Shown: positions 52,589-62,250, numbered from the stretch's first letter. The stretch is DNA of 64,000 nucleotides from Aquirufa beregesia (GCF_011090385.1 NZ_SEWW01000002.1:175825-239824); one strand, 5' to 3'. The notes: generated from the sequence alone by a model not told the origin. Numbers and translations are program-made.

Positions 52589-53442
52589 TGAAGCGGATTT
52601 TGGTATCTGGTAGCTTAGGATTTATAGGAAAAAATTTATGTCAAGCATTGAGTAAAGGGAATAACCAAGTTTTTGAAATTCCTTCAAGTAATGAATTTGA
52701 TTTATGTGATAATACAAAAGTTGAAGAGCTTCCTGAAGTAGATGTAATCATACATTTAGCAGCGAAAAGCTACATACCAGAATCGTTTAGTAATCCGCGT
52801 TTTTTTTATCAGAATAATGTAGTTTCTACATTAAATTTATTGGAGAAATCAAGGAAGGATAAAGCTAAGTTTATCTTACTGAGCACTTATGTTTATGGAA
52901 ATCCACAATACTTGCCAATTGATGAAAATCATCAAAGAAATCCTTTAAATCCTTATACTCAATCGAAAGTAATATGTGAGGATCTTTGTCAAGCATATTC
53001 TAGGGATTTTGGATTGAATTCGATCATATTAAGGCCATATAATGTGTATGGACCAGGGCAGTTAAGCTCTTTTTTGATACCTTCTATTATAAACCAGTTA
53101 GAAAATGAAGAAATTTTTCTACAGGATTCTCGTCCAAAGCGGGATTATGTTTTTATTGATGATTTGGTGGAAGCCATATTATTATCAATAGAAGTAGAAA
53201 AAGAAGGCTGTAATGTGTATAATGTGGGTTCAGGTTCATCTTATTCTGTAAGTGAAATTGTCGATATGTTAGTACAAATTTCCAAATCAACAGCTAAAAT
53301 ACGTTTTGCCAATATTGAGCGAAAGGGGGAGGTTTTAAATACGGTTGCGGATATTAAAAAAGCAAGAATTGAATTGGGATGGAAACCCTTGGTGGATATT
53401 CAAGAAGGTTTAATGAGAACGTTTAATTCAGCCAAAAAATAA
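52585..53442 (+). CDS. NAD-dependent epimerase/dehydratase (SDR)
   Basis: This 285-residue extended SDR has cofactor motif VSGSLGFIGKNL, the segment IIHLAAKSYIPESF, the active-site LLSTYVYG, and Tyr/Lys in NPYTQSK. It ends with WKPLVDIQEGL, typical of sugar-nucleotide SDRs. The start overlaps the preceding stop (ATGATG; either ATG is possible). It likely reduces or epimerises the LegB-type 4-keto sugar. It overlaps the next gene by one base. Confidence 0.87.
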   Translation: MMKRILVSGSLGFIGKNLCQALSKGNNQVFEIPSSNEFDLCDNTKVEELPEVDVIIHLAAKSYIPESFSNPRFFYQNNVVSTLNLLEKSRKDKAKFILLSTYVYGNPQYLPIDENHQRNPLNPYTQSKVICEDLCQAYSRDFGLNSIILRPYNVYGPGQLSSFLIPSIINQLENEEIFLQDSRPKRDYVFIDDLVEAILLSIEVEKEGCNVYNVGSGSSYSVSEIVDMLVQISKSTAKIRFANIERKGEVLNTVADIKKARIELGWKPLVDIQEGLMRTFNSAKK

Positions 53443-54572
53443 TGAATGATATTGATAGGTCACAGAAACGTGAAAATGTGATTATTTTTTTAGGGAATGC
53501 GAGAGATTTTCACGCCATTGATTGGTATAGGATGATCAAGAAAATTTGTCTTAATAGGCAAGTTCTATTTGCAACTGATTTAATAGAATCTGAGGGGCAT
53601 ACAAAATTAGTGAATGAAGAGGACCATATACTTCACTTAGTTAATATTGATAAACTCTTATTAAATAGTCAAACGTCATTTGGTAATATTTGGAGAAATG
53701 TAATTAAGCTATTGTTTTTTCCACTCCAAGTATTGAAACTTAAAAGATTAGCTAAACAATACCCTAATGCCATCTTTCATGCTCATACGATGTATTATCT
53801 TTTTATTGGTTGGCTAGCCAATATTAACTATATAGGATCACCTCAGGGAGATGAAATTTTAATCCGACCTTTTCAATCTAAATTGTATCATTTTTTTTCT
53901 ATTAAAGCACTTTTAGCCGCAGAGCATATCATTGTAGATTCAATGAATTTAAAAAATGGAATTAAGAAACTTTGCGGAAAAGAAGCTGATGTAATCCAAT
54001 ATGGGATAGATGTGGCAAGTATACAGCAAATCGTATCAAATAAATTTGATAGAGAGTTGATTGTTTCAATCAGGGCCTTATATCCATTATATAGAATTGA
54101 GGAAATTCTAGATGGCCGAGATCATAGTAAATTAAAATCACCCATGGTCATGTTTTATCCCTTTTGGGAACAACATTATAAAGAAATAATACTGGCTAAA
54201 TTAAAACCAACAGATACTCATTTAGGGAGATTACCATCAAAGAATGACATATACCAGGTATTGTCTAAAAGCAAAATGGCAATTTCTATCCCTATGAGTG
54301 ATTCATCCCCTAGAAGTGTATATGAATCCATCTTTTGTGGATGCTGTGTCGTAGTCACATATAACCCTTGGATAGAAAGTGTTGCATCATGTATGCGTGA
54401 AAGAATTTTTGTAGTTGATTTACATGATCAAGATTGGTTTGATAAGGCACTTGATTATTCGAATGAAATTGTAAAAAAACCGTACGAGCCTTCAAAAGAA
54501 GCCTTGGAATTATTTGACCAGGAATGTTCCATGAGATTAGTTGCCAAAAAATATTATAATTTTCAGGAATAG
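53442..54572 (+). CDS. glycosyltransferase family 4-like, diverged
   Basis: This 376-residue protein appears to have a GT-B fold. The N-terminal part contains VIIFLGNARDFHAIDWYRMI and AIFHAHTMYYLFIGWLA, with IGSPQGDEILIRP in the middle. The C-terminal part has IQYGIDVASI, ISIPMSDSSPRSVYESIFCG and a final VVTYNPWIESV, which matches the donor-binding Glu region. It is a distant GT4 member and should transfer one sugar. It lies between an SDR gene and asnB, with no gaps. Confidence 0.78.
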   Translation: MNDIDRSQKRENVIIFLGNARDFHAIDWYRMIKKICLNRQVLFATDLIESEGHTKLVNEEDHILHLVNIDKLLLNSQTSFGNIWRNVIKLLFFPLQVLKLKRLAKQYPNAIFHAHTMYYLFIGWLANINYIGSPQGDEILIRPFQSKLYHFFSIKALLAAEHIIVDSMNLKNGIKKLCGKEADVIQYGIDVASIQQIVSNKFDRELIVSIRALYPLYRIEEILDGRDHSKLKSPMVMFYPFWEQHYKEIILAKLKPTDTHLGRLPSKNDIYQVLSKSKMAISIPMSDSSPRSVYESIFCGCCVVVTYNPWIESVASCMRERIFVVDLHDQDWFDKALDYSNEIVKKPYEPSKEALELFDQECSMRLVAKKYYNFQE

Positions 54573-56459
54573 ATGTGTGGTATATTAGCAATTAGCTCTT
54601 CTAAAAATGGACAGTTTGATCTGAATCCTGCCATCCAGGCCATTCATCATCGTGGACCTGATGACGATGGAATATTTATATCCCAAGATGGAGATGCTCA
54701 TTTAGGTCAAGTTCGACTTTCCATTATCGATTTAAGTGCGGCAGGACATCAACCGATGCAAGATTCATCGGCAAGGTTTGTGATGACCTACAATGGCGAA
54801 GTGTATAATTTTTTAGAACTTAAAGCTTATTTAGAATCAACCTATGGATTGATAGCTTGGAAATCAAGTTCTGATACCGAAGTGATTTTAGAGGGATTTG
54901 TTAGAGAGGGCTATTCCTTTTTATCTAAATTGAATGGGATTTTCGCTTTAGCCATTTATGATCAAGAAGCAAGAGAATTACACGTATTGCGTGATCCCAT
55001 AGGGATTAAACCCTTGTATTTTTCTGTCCAAGGAGATGCTGTATTTTTTTCCTCTGAAGTGAAAGGCCTGCTCGCCTTTCAACATCTAAAAAGGACTGTC
55101 AGAAAGCAATCTTTGGTAGAACAACTGGCCTTTATGTATGTTCCTGAACCCTATACCATGTATGAGGAGTTTAAGAAAGTACCACCTGGAATATATCAAC
55201 GGTATCAAGAGGGCAAATTAGTAGATTCTAAGTCACTTTTTGAGCATTTACATACCCCTATCAGTACAAAATCCGAAGAAGTTCTAACGGAGCAATTACA
55301 TGCAACTTTAGAAAAAGCTGTAAGAAGACAGTTGATAGCTGATGTCCCGATTTCGCTATTTTTAAGTGGTGGGTTGGATTCTTCATCAATAGCTGTTGAA
55401 TCCGTGAAGGCAAAAGCCAATATACATTCCGCTTATACGATTTCATTTTCCAAGGAAGACAATTCTTTAGACGGTCAAAGCTCAGATTTACATTATGCGT
55501 CCTTAATGGCCAAGAAATTGGGTTTAAATTTACATATCATTCAAGCAGAATCAGAGTTTTTAAGCTTGCTGCCAACCCTACTGGATTTTATGGAAGATGG
55601 TATTTCTGACCCTGCAGCCATCAACACATTTTTGATTTGCCAGAGTGCTAGAAAAGATGGAGTGAAAGTCATGCTAAGCGGACAAGGGGCAGATGAATAT
55701 CTAGCAGGCTATCGTCGCTATCAGGCTGAAAAAATGATTTTAGGAATGTCAACTCTGACCAAGAGTACATTAGCTTCTTTGGGTCGTGTTTTGCCTTCAA
55801 CAATTTCAGGGAGATTTAGTACTACTTACAGAAGGTTTAAAAAAATAGCCAAAGCAGCAGGTCAACATTCAAATGAGCGGATAGCCAGTTATTTCATGTG
55901 GGGAGAAGGCGAGCAGATTAAGTCCTTGTTTGTGGATCAGCAAATGAATCAACCAGGATTGGATTTAGTGGATTTTTTAGATCAACATACCCATTTGGAT
56001 ACCTTCTCATCCATGTTGCTGGCAGATCAACAATTTGATTTACGCTCATTAAATTTATCTTATACCGATAAAATGAGTATGGCGGTGGGGCTGGAGGTTC
56101 GCGTACCATTTTTAGATTTTGAAATGGTGCAATTGATGAACTCGGTTCCACGGGAACTCATGTTGAAAAATGGGCAGCAGAAGTATATTTTGAAGAAAGC
56201 GATGGAGCCCTATTTACCTAAAGAGGTAATTTATCGCGAAAAAGCTGGATTTGCATTGCCCATTCGATCATGGTTTTCCAAGAGAAGTGCTATCATCGAT
56301 CATTATTTTGATCAACCTAGATTGGAGAGTCAAGGAATTTTTCGTCCACAGCTTATTCAACAACTGTTAGACGAACAATTTTCTGGGAAGGAAGATCATT
56401 CGTATTTATTATTTTCAATGCTTTGTCAGCAAATTTGGCTGGACAAGCAAGCCATTTAA
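54573..56459 (+). CDS. asnB: asparagine synthase (glutamine-hydrolysing) family protein
   Basis: This 628-residue protein has a class II glutaminase domain (residues 1-205) with the nucleophile Cys2 exposed after Met removal (MCGILAIS) and HHRGPDDDG, and a PP-loop synthase domain with FLSGGLDSSSIA near 266. Homologues are frequent in polysaccharide loci, where they probably amidate a carboxyl group, for instance of a uronic acid made by the dehydrogenase at 16796, rather than make asparagine for protein synthesis. It directly precedes the second amidino-transfer module. Both domains look complete. Confidence 0.93.
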   Translation: MCGILAISSSKNGQFDLNPAIQAIHHRGPDDDGIFISQDGDAHLGQVRLSIIDLSAAGHQPMQDSSARFVMTYNGEVYNFLELKAYLESTYGLIAWKSSSDTEVILEGFVREGYSFLSKLNGIFALAIYDQEARELHVLRDPIGIKPLYFSVQGDAVFFSSEVKGLLAFQHLKRTVRKQSLVEQLAFMYVPEPYTMYEEFKKVPPGIYQRYQEGKLVDSKSLFEHLHTPISTKSEEVLTEQLHATLEKAVRRQLIADVPISLFLSGGLDSSSIAVESVKAKANIHSAYTISFSKEDNSLDGQSSDLHYASLMAKKLGLNLHIIQAESEFLSLLPTLLDFMEDGISDPAAINTFLICQSARKDGVKVMLSGQGADEYLAGYRRYQAEKMILGMSTLTKSTLASLGRVLPSTISGRFSTTYRRFKKIAKAAGQHSNERIASYFMWGEGEQIKSLFVDQQMNQPGLDLVDFLDQHTHLDTFSSMLLADQQFDLRSLNLSYTDKMSMAVGLEVRVPFLDFEMVQLMNSVPRELMLKNGQQKYILKKAMEPYLPKEVIYREKAGFALPIRSWFSKRSAIIDHYFDQPRLESQGIFRPQLIQQLLDEQFSGKEDHSYLLFSMLCQQIWLDKQAI

Positions 56460-56469
56460 ACTTCATTTT

Positions 56470-57609
56470 ATGAGTAATATGCATTATCAGATTTGTACGA
56501 ATTGTGTCATGGATACCACTGACTCTCAAATCGTCTTTGATGAAAAAGGAGTTTGCGATCATTGTAACACCTATTATTCGCATACCTTGCCCCATTGGGA
56601 TACAGGAGAAAAGGGAATGAAGGAACTACAAAAAGTAGTAGAAAAAATCAAAAAAGAAGGGGAGGGGAAAGACTTTGATTGTATCATTGGAATGAGTGGA
56701 GGGATAGATAGTTCTTATTTGGTCTATGTTGCCAAAGAGGTGTTGGGATTAAGACCACTGGTATTTCATGTGGATGCAGGTTGGAATTCACAAATTGCAG
56801 TTAATAATATTGAACGCATTGTGGATCATCTAAAGCTGGATTTATACACAGAAGTGATTGATTGGGAAGAAATGAAGGATCTGCAATTATCGTACTTTAA
56901 GGCAGGTGTTCCTCATATTGATACTCCCCAAGACCATGCTTTTTTTGCTACCATGTATAATTTTGCTTCCAAGTATAAGGTGAAATATATATTGACAGGA
57001 GCTAATTTTTCTACGGAGTGCATTCGTAATCCTATTGAATGGATGTATTATCAATCAGATGTTATCCAGTTAAATGATATTCATCAAAAATTTGGTAGAA
57101 AGCCTTTAAAAAAGTATCCATTGACAAGCATTCTATGGCATAAATTGTATTTACCTTATTTACGGGGAATTAAAGTGATTAAGCCTTTGAATTTTGTTCC
57201 TTATATTAAAACGGAAGCCATGCAATTATTGCAGGACAAGTTTGGTTGGCAACCTTATCCTCAAAAGCATTTTGAATCTAGGTTTACGAAATTTTATGAG
57301 AGCTATTGGTTACCGAAGAAGTTTGGATATGATGTTAGAAGGGTCCAATATTCTAGTTTGATCGTTACCGGGCAAATGAAAAGAGAAGATGCCCTTGAAA
57401 AATTGAAAGAAAGTCCATTTGATCCAGCTGTGATACAACATGATTTTGAATATATCGCGAATAAGCTAGGGGTAACTACGGAGGAACTACAAGGATACTT
57501 TGATGCACCGAATAAGACCTATAAAGATTATAAATCACAGGAAAGTATTTATAAAATAGGTGCCAAATTGTTTAAAATGATAGGGATAGAAAAAGCAGGG
57601 AAAAGATAA
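56470..57609 (+). CDS. N-acetyl sugar amidotransferase (WbpG-type), copy 2
   Basis: This 379-residue protein has the paired zinc-type Cys motifs CTNC and CDHC and a PP-loop GMSGGIDSSYL near residue 75. The WbpG/PseA family swaps an N-acetyl oxygen for nitrogen to give an acetamidino sugar. Compared with copy 1 at 24904 (SGGKDS) the PP-loop and much of the body differ, so the two are old paralogues, probably with different sugar substrates. HisH- and HisF-like genes follow immediately, completing the ammonia supply. Confidence 0.9.
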   Translation: MSNMHYQICTNCVMDTTDSQIVFDEKGVCDHCNTYYSHTLPHWDTGEKGMKELQKVVEKIKKEGEGKDFDCIIGMSGGIDSSYLVYVAKEVLGLRPLVFHVDAGWNSQIAVNNIERIVDHLKLDLYTEVIDWEEMKDLQLSYFKAGVPHIDTPQDHAFFATMYNFASKYKVKYILTGANFSTECIRNPIEWMYYQSDVIQLNDIHQKFGRKPLKKYPLTSILWHKLYLPYLRGIKVIKPLNFVPYIKTEAMQLLQDKFGWQPYPQKHFESRFTKFYESYWLPKKFGYDVRRVQYSSLIVTGQMKREDALEKLKESPFDPAVIQHDFEYIANKLGVTTEELQGYFDAPNKTYKDYKSQESIYKIGAKLFKMIGIEKAGKR

Positions 57610-57610
57610 G

Positions 57611-58246
57611 ATGGAGGGTATTAAAAAAGCGAGGATCGGTATTGTGAATTATGGATCTGGAAATATTTTTTCCATTTCTAATATTTATAAAAAGGGCAAT
57701 ATTGACTTTTTTATTTCTTCCGAACCCAAGGAATTGGCGAAAGCTAGTCATTTAATATTACCTGGTGTAGGGGCTTTTGATGAAACAATGAAGACATTGA
57801 ATGATTCAGGCTTAAAGACATTTTTGGATGAAATGGTTTTAGGGGAGAAAAAACCAATCCTGGGGATATGTGTAGGGATGCAATTGTTAGCGGAAAATAG
57901 TGAGGAAGGGAATCTTCAAGGATTTGGTTGGATTAAAGGGAAAGTGAGGAAATTTGACGAAAGGGTATTTAAGCAAAAGCCCTATTTACCTCATTTAGGA
58001 TGGAATACCGTCAATATTCAACAGGAGCATCCGATATTTAATCTGGTGGACCCTGAGGAGGGATTTTATTTTTTACATAGCTACTATTTTGATTGTCAGG
58101 ACTCCCAAGATATCTTAAGCACGACCGATTACGGAATTTCATTTGCGTCTGCTGTGCACCATGAAAATGTGTATGGGATGCAATTTCATCCCGAAAAGAG
58201 TCACCAAAACGGCATCAATATTTTTTATAATTTTTCTCAAGTATAA
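57611..58246 (+). CDS. hisH: HisH-like glutamine amidotransferase subunit, copy 2
   Basis: This 211-residue class I glutaminase has Cys87 in GICVGMQ and His193/Glu195 in FHPEKS, so the triad is intact. It starts one base after the amidotransferase gene. No histidine operon is present here, so its ammonia most likely feeds the amidotransferase at 56470 through the HisF-like barrel. Confidence 0.92.
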   Translation: MEGIKKARIGIVNYGSGNIFSISNIYKKGNIDFFISSEPKELAKASHLILPGVGAFDETMKTLNDSGLKTFLDEMVLGEKKPILGICVGMQLLAENSEEGNLQGFGWIKGKVRKFDERVFKQKPYLPHLGWNTVNIQQEHPIFNLVDPEEGFYFLHSYYFDCQDSQDILSTTDYGISFASAVHHENVYGMQFHPEKSHQNGINIFYNFSQV

Positions 58247-58248
58247 AT

Positions 58249-59025
58249 ATGCTAAGACCTCGGATCATACCTTGTCTTTTAATTCGGAATAAAGGCTTAG
58301 TAAAAACGGAAAAGTTCAAAGATGGAAAATATGTAGGTGACCCATTAAATGCGGTTAAAATATTCAATGAGAAGGAGGTAGACGAACTCATGGTATTGGA
58401 TATCGATGCCTCTGCTGAGCAAAGAGAGCCAGATTTTGAGTTGATTCGTATGTTGGCCATTGAGAGCAGGATGCCATTATGTTATGGAGGAGGCGTGAGG
58501 ACCATCGAACAAGTAAAAAAGATCATTTCTTTAGGGATAGAAAAAGTAGCCATAAGTTCGGCTGCGGTTGAAAATCCTGAGATTATTCGATCAATGGCCG
58601 ATGCGGTTGGTTCGCAGAGTATCGTTGTTGTTATTGATGTAAAGGCAAAGGGTCTGTTTGGCAAACAAGAGGTGGTAACATTAAATGGGAAAAAATCACA
58701 TGGTCTTTCCCCGGTCGAATTTGCCAAAAAATGTCAAGATTTTGGAGCTGGTGAAATTGTGATCAATTCGGTGGATCGTGATGGGATGATGTCGGGGTAT
58801 GATATCAAACTAATTAGAGAAATGCGGAAGCAATTGACCTTGCCTATGACGGTCATAGGGGGAGCTGCTACTTTAGAGGATTTATCTAATTTAATGAAAG
58901 AGTTTGGCGTAATAGGGGCAGCTGCTGGGAGTTTGTTTGTTTTTAAAGGAAAATACAAGGCGGTATTAATCAATTATCCGAATAAGTTAGAGAAGAGAGA
59001 AGTTTTAAAAACTGGGTTATTTTAA
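58249..59025 (+). CDS. hisF: HisF-like subunit of sugar amidino-transfer complex, copy 2
   Basis: This 258-residue TIM-barrel protein carries the pattern RIIPCLLIRNKGLVKT, familiar from HisF homologues of surface-sugar loci. Position 11, Asp in true HisF, is Leu here, whereas Asp130 (VIDVK) is kept. Phosphate-binding glycine loops (YGGGV, VIGGAA) are present. Cyclase chemistry is therefore unlikely, and an ammonia-channel or sugar-docking role is inferred. It begins two bases after the HisH-like gene. Confidence 0.9.
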   Translation: MLRPRIIPCLLIRNKGLVKTEKFKDGKYVGDPLNAVKIFNEKEVDELMVLDIDASAEQREPDFELIRMLAIESRMPLCYGGGVRTIEQVKKIISLGIEKVAISSAAVENPEIIRSMADAVGSQSIVVVIDVKAKGLFGKQEVVTLNGKKSHGLSPVEFAKKCQDFGAGEIVINSVDRDGMMSGYDIKLIREMRKQLTLPMTVIGGAATLEDLSNLMKEFGVIGAAAGSLFVFKGKYKAVLINYPNKLEKREVLKTGLF

Positions 59026-59033
59026 AAATTAAC

Positions 59034-60113
59034 ATGATAGATCAGAAAGAGACGACTTTCAGTTTAACAAATAACTTTAATTTGATCAGAATTTTTGCTG
59101 CATTCCAAGTAGCGTTGGCTCATTCAGGGTCACATTTAGGCATTAAATTTCCAGCAGGCTTTGAGATTATGTCATTATTCCCTGGTGTACCTATTTTTTT
59201 CACGGTATCGGGTTTCTTAATAGCTAATTCATTTTATCGTAACCCTCATTGGAAGGAATATTTCATAAACAGGATCGTTCGAATTTTTCCAGGACTTTGG
59301 TTTTGTTTCATTGTATTGCTCTTGGGTTTATTTGCTACCAGGGTTTTAACTGTTGAAACATTATTTTCAAGTTACTTTTGGCGTTGGGTGATTTGCCAAG
59401 TCAGTTTTTTTCAATTTTATACGCCAGATTTTTTAAGAACCTGGGGCGTTGGGACACCAAATGGTAGTTTGTGGACAATTCCTGTGGAAATTCAATTCTA
59501 TGCCTTTTTACCAGGTATTTACTTTGTCCATAAAAGTTTATCTAAATGGAATTGGCAGATATTTTGTACATTTTTGATCGTAGCAGTTATTGGGCTGAAT
59601 TATTTTTATCAGACATTAGATCCCAACCTGATTTTTGCCAAATTATATCATATTACACTTGCTCCATTTTTAGCCTACTTTTTATTTGGATATTTTAGCT
59701 TTATTTTTTGGGAGCATATTCGTTTATGGGTTGAAGGAAAATTTTTGATTTGGGCTGTCATTTATGGCGTTTATATAGGGATCGTTTATTTTAAATTGGA
59801 CTTATATGACGGGTCTTATTATCCGAATGTTTTTGGTTGGATTTCCAGTATAATTTTATCCATGTTGGTTTTGTCAGCAGCCTTTTCAAATAGGGCTTTA
59901 TCAGATAAAATTCTTAAAGGGAATGATCTCTCCTATGGGATTTATTTATATCACATGGTGGTAGTAAATTTTATTATTGACCTAAAAGTGACAAGCAATA
60001 GGTTATTTTTAGCCTTATCCATTACCTTTATTCTTGCCTTTATTTCATGGAAATTGGTGGAGAAGCCTTGCTTACGTTTAAAGTCAACATGGAAAAAAGT
60101 TTATCTCACTTAG
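59034..60113 (+). CDS. acyltransferase family 3 membrane protein
   Basis: This 359-residue protein has about ten membrane helices and the acyltransferase-3 pattern: NNFNLIRIFAAFQVALAHSG with the conserved His near residue 28, FFTVSGFLIANSFYRN, and the FLGIYLYH-like segment LSYGIYLYHM near 305. It probably O-acylates (often acetylates) a sugar in the glycan at the inner membrane. It is separate from the MBOAT system at 40062. It lies eight bases after the HisF-like gene. Confidence 0.92.
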   Translation: MIDQKETTFSLTNNFNLIRIFAAFQVALAHSGSHLGIKFPAGFEIMSLFPGVPIFFTVSGFLIANSFYRNPHWKEYFINRIVRIFPGLWFCFIVLLLGLFATRVLTVETLFSSYFWRWVICQVSFFQFYTPDFLRTWGVGTPNGSLWTIPVEIQFYAFLPGIYFVHKSLSKWNWQIFCTFLIVAVIGLNYFYQTLDPNLIFAKLYHITLAPFLAYFLFGYFSFIFWEHIRLWVEGKFLIWAVIYGVYIGIVYFKLDLYDGSYYPNVFGWISSIILSMLVLSAAFSNRALSDKILKGNDLSYGIYLYHMVVVNFIIDLKVTSNRLFLALSITFILAFISWKLVEKPCLRLKSTWKKVYLT

Positions 60114-60129
60114 TCGGGTAAAATACACT

Positions 60130-62250
60130 ATGCTTCAAATAATTCAAGATTTAAAAAAGGGAGATACCCTATTAGAAGAGGTGCCTGCGCCGTTGGTCAG
60201 GAAAGGAACAGTTTTGATAAAAACGAGACGTTCATTAGTTTCCTTAGGAACGGAAAAGATGCTTGTGGAGTTTGGAAAAGGAAATCTCATTTCAAAAGCG
60301 AGACAACAGCCCGAGAAAGTCAAACAAGTGTTGGATAAGATTAAAACAGAAGGTTTAATCCCCACCATGGAAGCTGTTTTTAATAAGTTAGATGAACCTC
60401 TACCATTGGGTTATTGCCATGTTGGGGAAGTCGTAGCTGTTGGGGAAGGTGTACATGATTTTGCCATTGGAGATCGAGTAGCTAGTAATGGACATCATGC
60501 AGAGGTGGTTTGTATTCCACAAAATTTAGTGGCCAAAATCCCGGATAATGTCAGTGACGAAGAAGCTACGTTTACGGTAATAGGGTCAATTGGTTTACAA
60601 GGAATTCGATTAATCAATCCAGGCTTTGGAGAAACGGTAGTGGTTATTGGTCTGGGTTTAATAGGTCTTATTACTGCAGAATTACTGTTGGCTAATGGAT
60701 GCCAAGTCATTGGTTTTGATTTTGACGCACAGAAAGTAGAATTAGCCCAAAAGAAAGGGGTTCATGCCTTTCAATCCAATCATACGGATGTGGTGAAAAC
60801 GGTAGAATCTCTTACCAACCAAGTAGGAGCGGATGCGGTTATTATCACCGCTTCTACTAAAAGTGATGAAGTCATCAGCCAAGCAGCTCAAATGAGCCGA
60901 AAGCGAGGTAGAATAGTCCTAGTGGGCGTTATTGGATTGGATATACAACGTGCCGACTTTTTCAAGAAAGAACTAAGCTTTCAAGTTTCTTGCTCTTACG
61001 GACCAGGAAGATATGATGAAGATTATGAACAAAAGGGTGTAGACTATCCTATTGGCTATGTTAGATGGACAGAAAAAAGAAATTTTGAAGCCATATTGAC
61101 CGCTTTATCCACGAAAAGATTACAAGTAGCTGATTTAATTACGGAAAGAGTCCCTTTAGCGGATTACTTACAGATTTATAATAAAATGGGTGGAGGCTCC
61201 ATTGCTTCCATCTTAGAATATCCTGATACGACTGAATGGAATAAGACAGTTGTTGCAGGGAAAGCCTATTCTTCCCCAAAAACTTCAGGAACCATAGGTA
61301 TTATAGGGGCAGGTAACTTTACTAAAATGACCATGATGCCCGCGTTGAAAAATAGTGGAGCACAATATAAATACATTTCAAGTGCGGGTGGCCTGACGGC
61401 TAAATCATTGGCCAATAAATATGGATTTGAATATAGTACCACAGACTATCGACAAATTTTACAGGATGAAGAAGTAGACTTGGTTTTAATTACGACTCGA
61501 CATGATGCCCATGCCAACATGGTGATAGAATCACTGGAAGCTGGGAAACATGTTTTTGTTGAAAAGCCTTTGGCAATCAATGAAACGCAATTGGAGGAGA
61601 TTAAGCGAGTATATCAGTCCAGAGAGGAGTCTCAAACCTTAACGGTCGGTTTTAATCGAAGGTTTTCCCCATTTATTACTCAAGCAAAAACGTTATTAGG
61701 AGGAAGCACGGATTCGCTTAATATGATTGCCACCATGAATGCAGGATTTATTCCTGCGGATGTATGGGTACAAGATTTACAAGTTGGAGGAGGAAGGATT
61801 GTGGGGGAGGCCTGCCATTTCATCGATTTGATGGTGTATTTAACGGGAAGTAAGGTCGCAGAAGTGACCATGAGTGCTTTAGGAAAGAATCCTTCAGAAC
61901 AGACAGACAATGCAATTATTACCTTGAAATTTGAGAATGGCTCCCAAGGGGTCATCAATTATTTTGCCAATGGTAGTAAGGCATATTCAAAAGAAAGAAT
62001 CGAAATTTACTCCCAGGGTAGAACACTTATTTTGGATAACTTCAGAAAATTAAGTGCCTATGGTTTTAAAGGATTTAGTTCCATGGGTGGTACTTTAGAC
62101 AAAGGACATAAAGAACAATTCAAATTATTGATTGAGAGGGTAAAGCAGGGCAAAGGCCCCCTCATTCCGTTCGACGAAATTTATAACACCACCAAAGCTT
62201 CATTGGCAGCCTTACAGAGTTTGAGAGAAGGGACTTGGATCTCCATTTAA
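60130..62250 (+). CDS. bi-domain oxidoreductase: zinc-type MDR dehydrogenase + Gfo/Idh/MocA
   Basis: This 706-residue protein fuses a medium-chain dehydrogenase (residues 1-360; VGEVVAVGEGVHDFAIGDRV, Rossmann VVVIGLGLIGLI) to a Gfo/Idh/MocA oxidoreductase (residues about 385-706; IGIIGAGNFTKM, and FVEKPLAIN with the catalytic Lys-Pro). Similar fusions recur in bacterial exopolysaccharide loci next to heparinase II/III genes, as here. It likely oxidises or reduces a sugar intermediate in two linked steps. The substrate is unknown. It starts 16 bases after the acyltransferase gene. Confidence 0.88.
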   Translation: MLQIIQDLKKGDTLLEEVPAPLVRKGTVLIKTRRSLVSLGTEKMLVEFGKGNLISKARQQPEKVKQVLDKIKTEGLIPTMEAVFNKLDEPLPLGYCHVGEVVAVGEGVHDFAIGDRVASNGHHAEVVCIPQNLVAKIPDNVSDEEATFTVIGSIGLQGIRLINPGFGETVVVIGLGLIGLITAELLLANGCQVIGFDFDAQKVELAQKKGVHAFQSNHTDVVKTVESLTNQVGADAVIITASTKSDEVISQAAQMSRKRGRIVLVGVIGLDIQRADFFKKELSFQVSCSYGPGRYDEDYEQKGVDYPIGYVRWTEKRNFEAILTALSTKRLQVADLITERVPLADYLQIYNKMGGGSIASILEYPDTTEWNKTVVAGKAYSSPKTSGTIGIIGAGNFTKMTMMPALKNSGAQYKYISSAGGLTAKSLANKYGFEYSTTDYRQILQDEEVDLVLITTRHDAHANMVIESLEAGKHVFVEKPLAINETQLEEIKRVYQSREESQTLTVGFNRRFSPFITQAKTLLGGSTDSLNMIATMNAGFIPADVWVQDLQVGGGRIVGEACHFIDLMVYLTGSKVAEVTMSALGKNPSEQTDNAIITLKFENGSQGVINYFANGSKAYSKERIEIYSQGRTLILDNFRKLSAYGFKGFSSMGGTLDKGHKEQFKLLIERVKQGKGPLIPFDEIYNTTKASLAALQSLREGTWISI

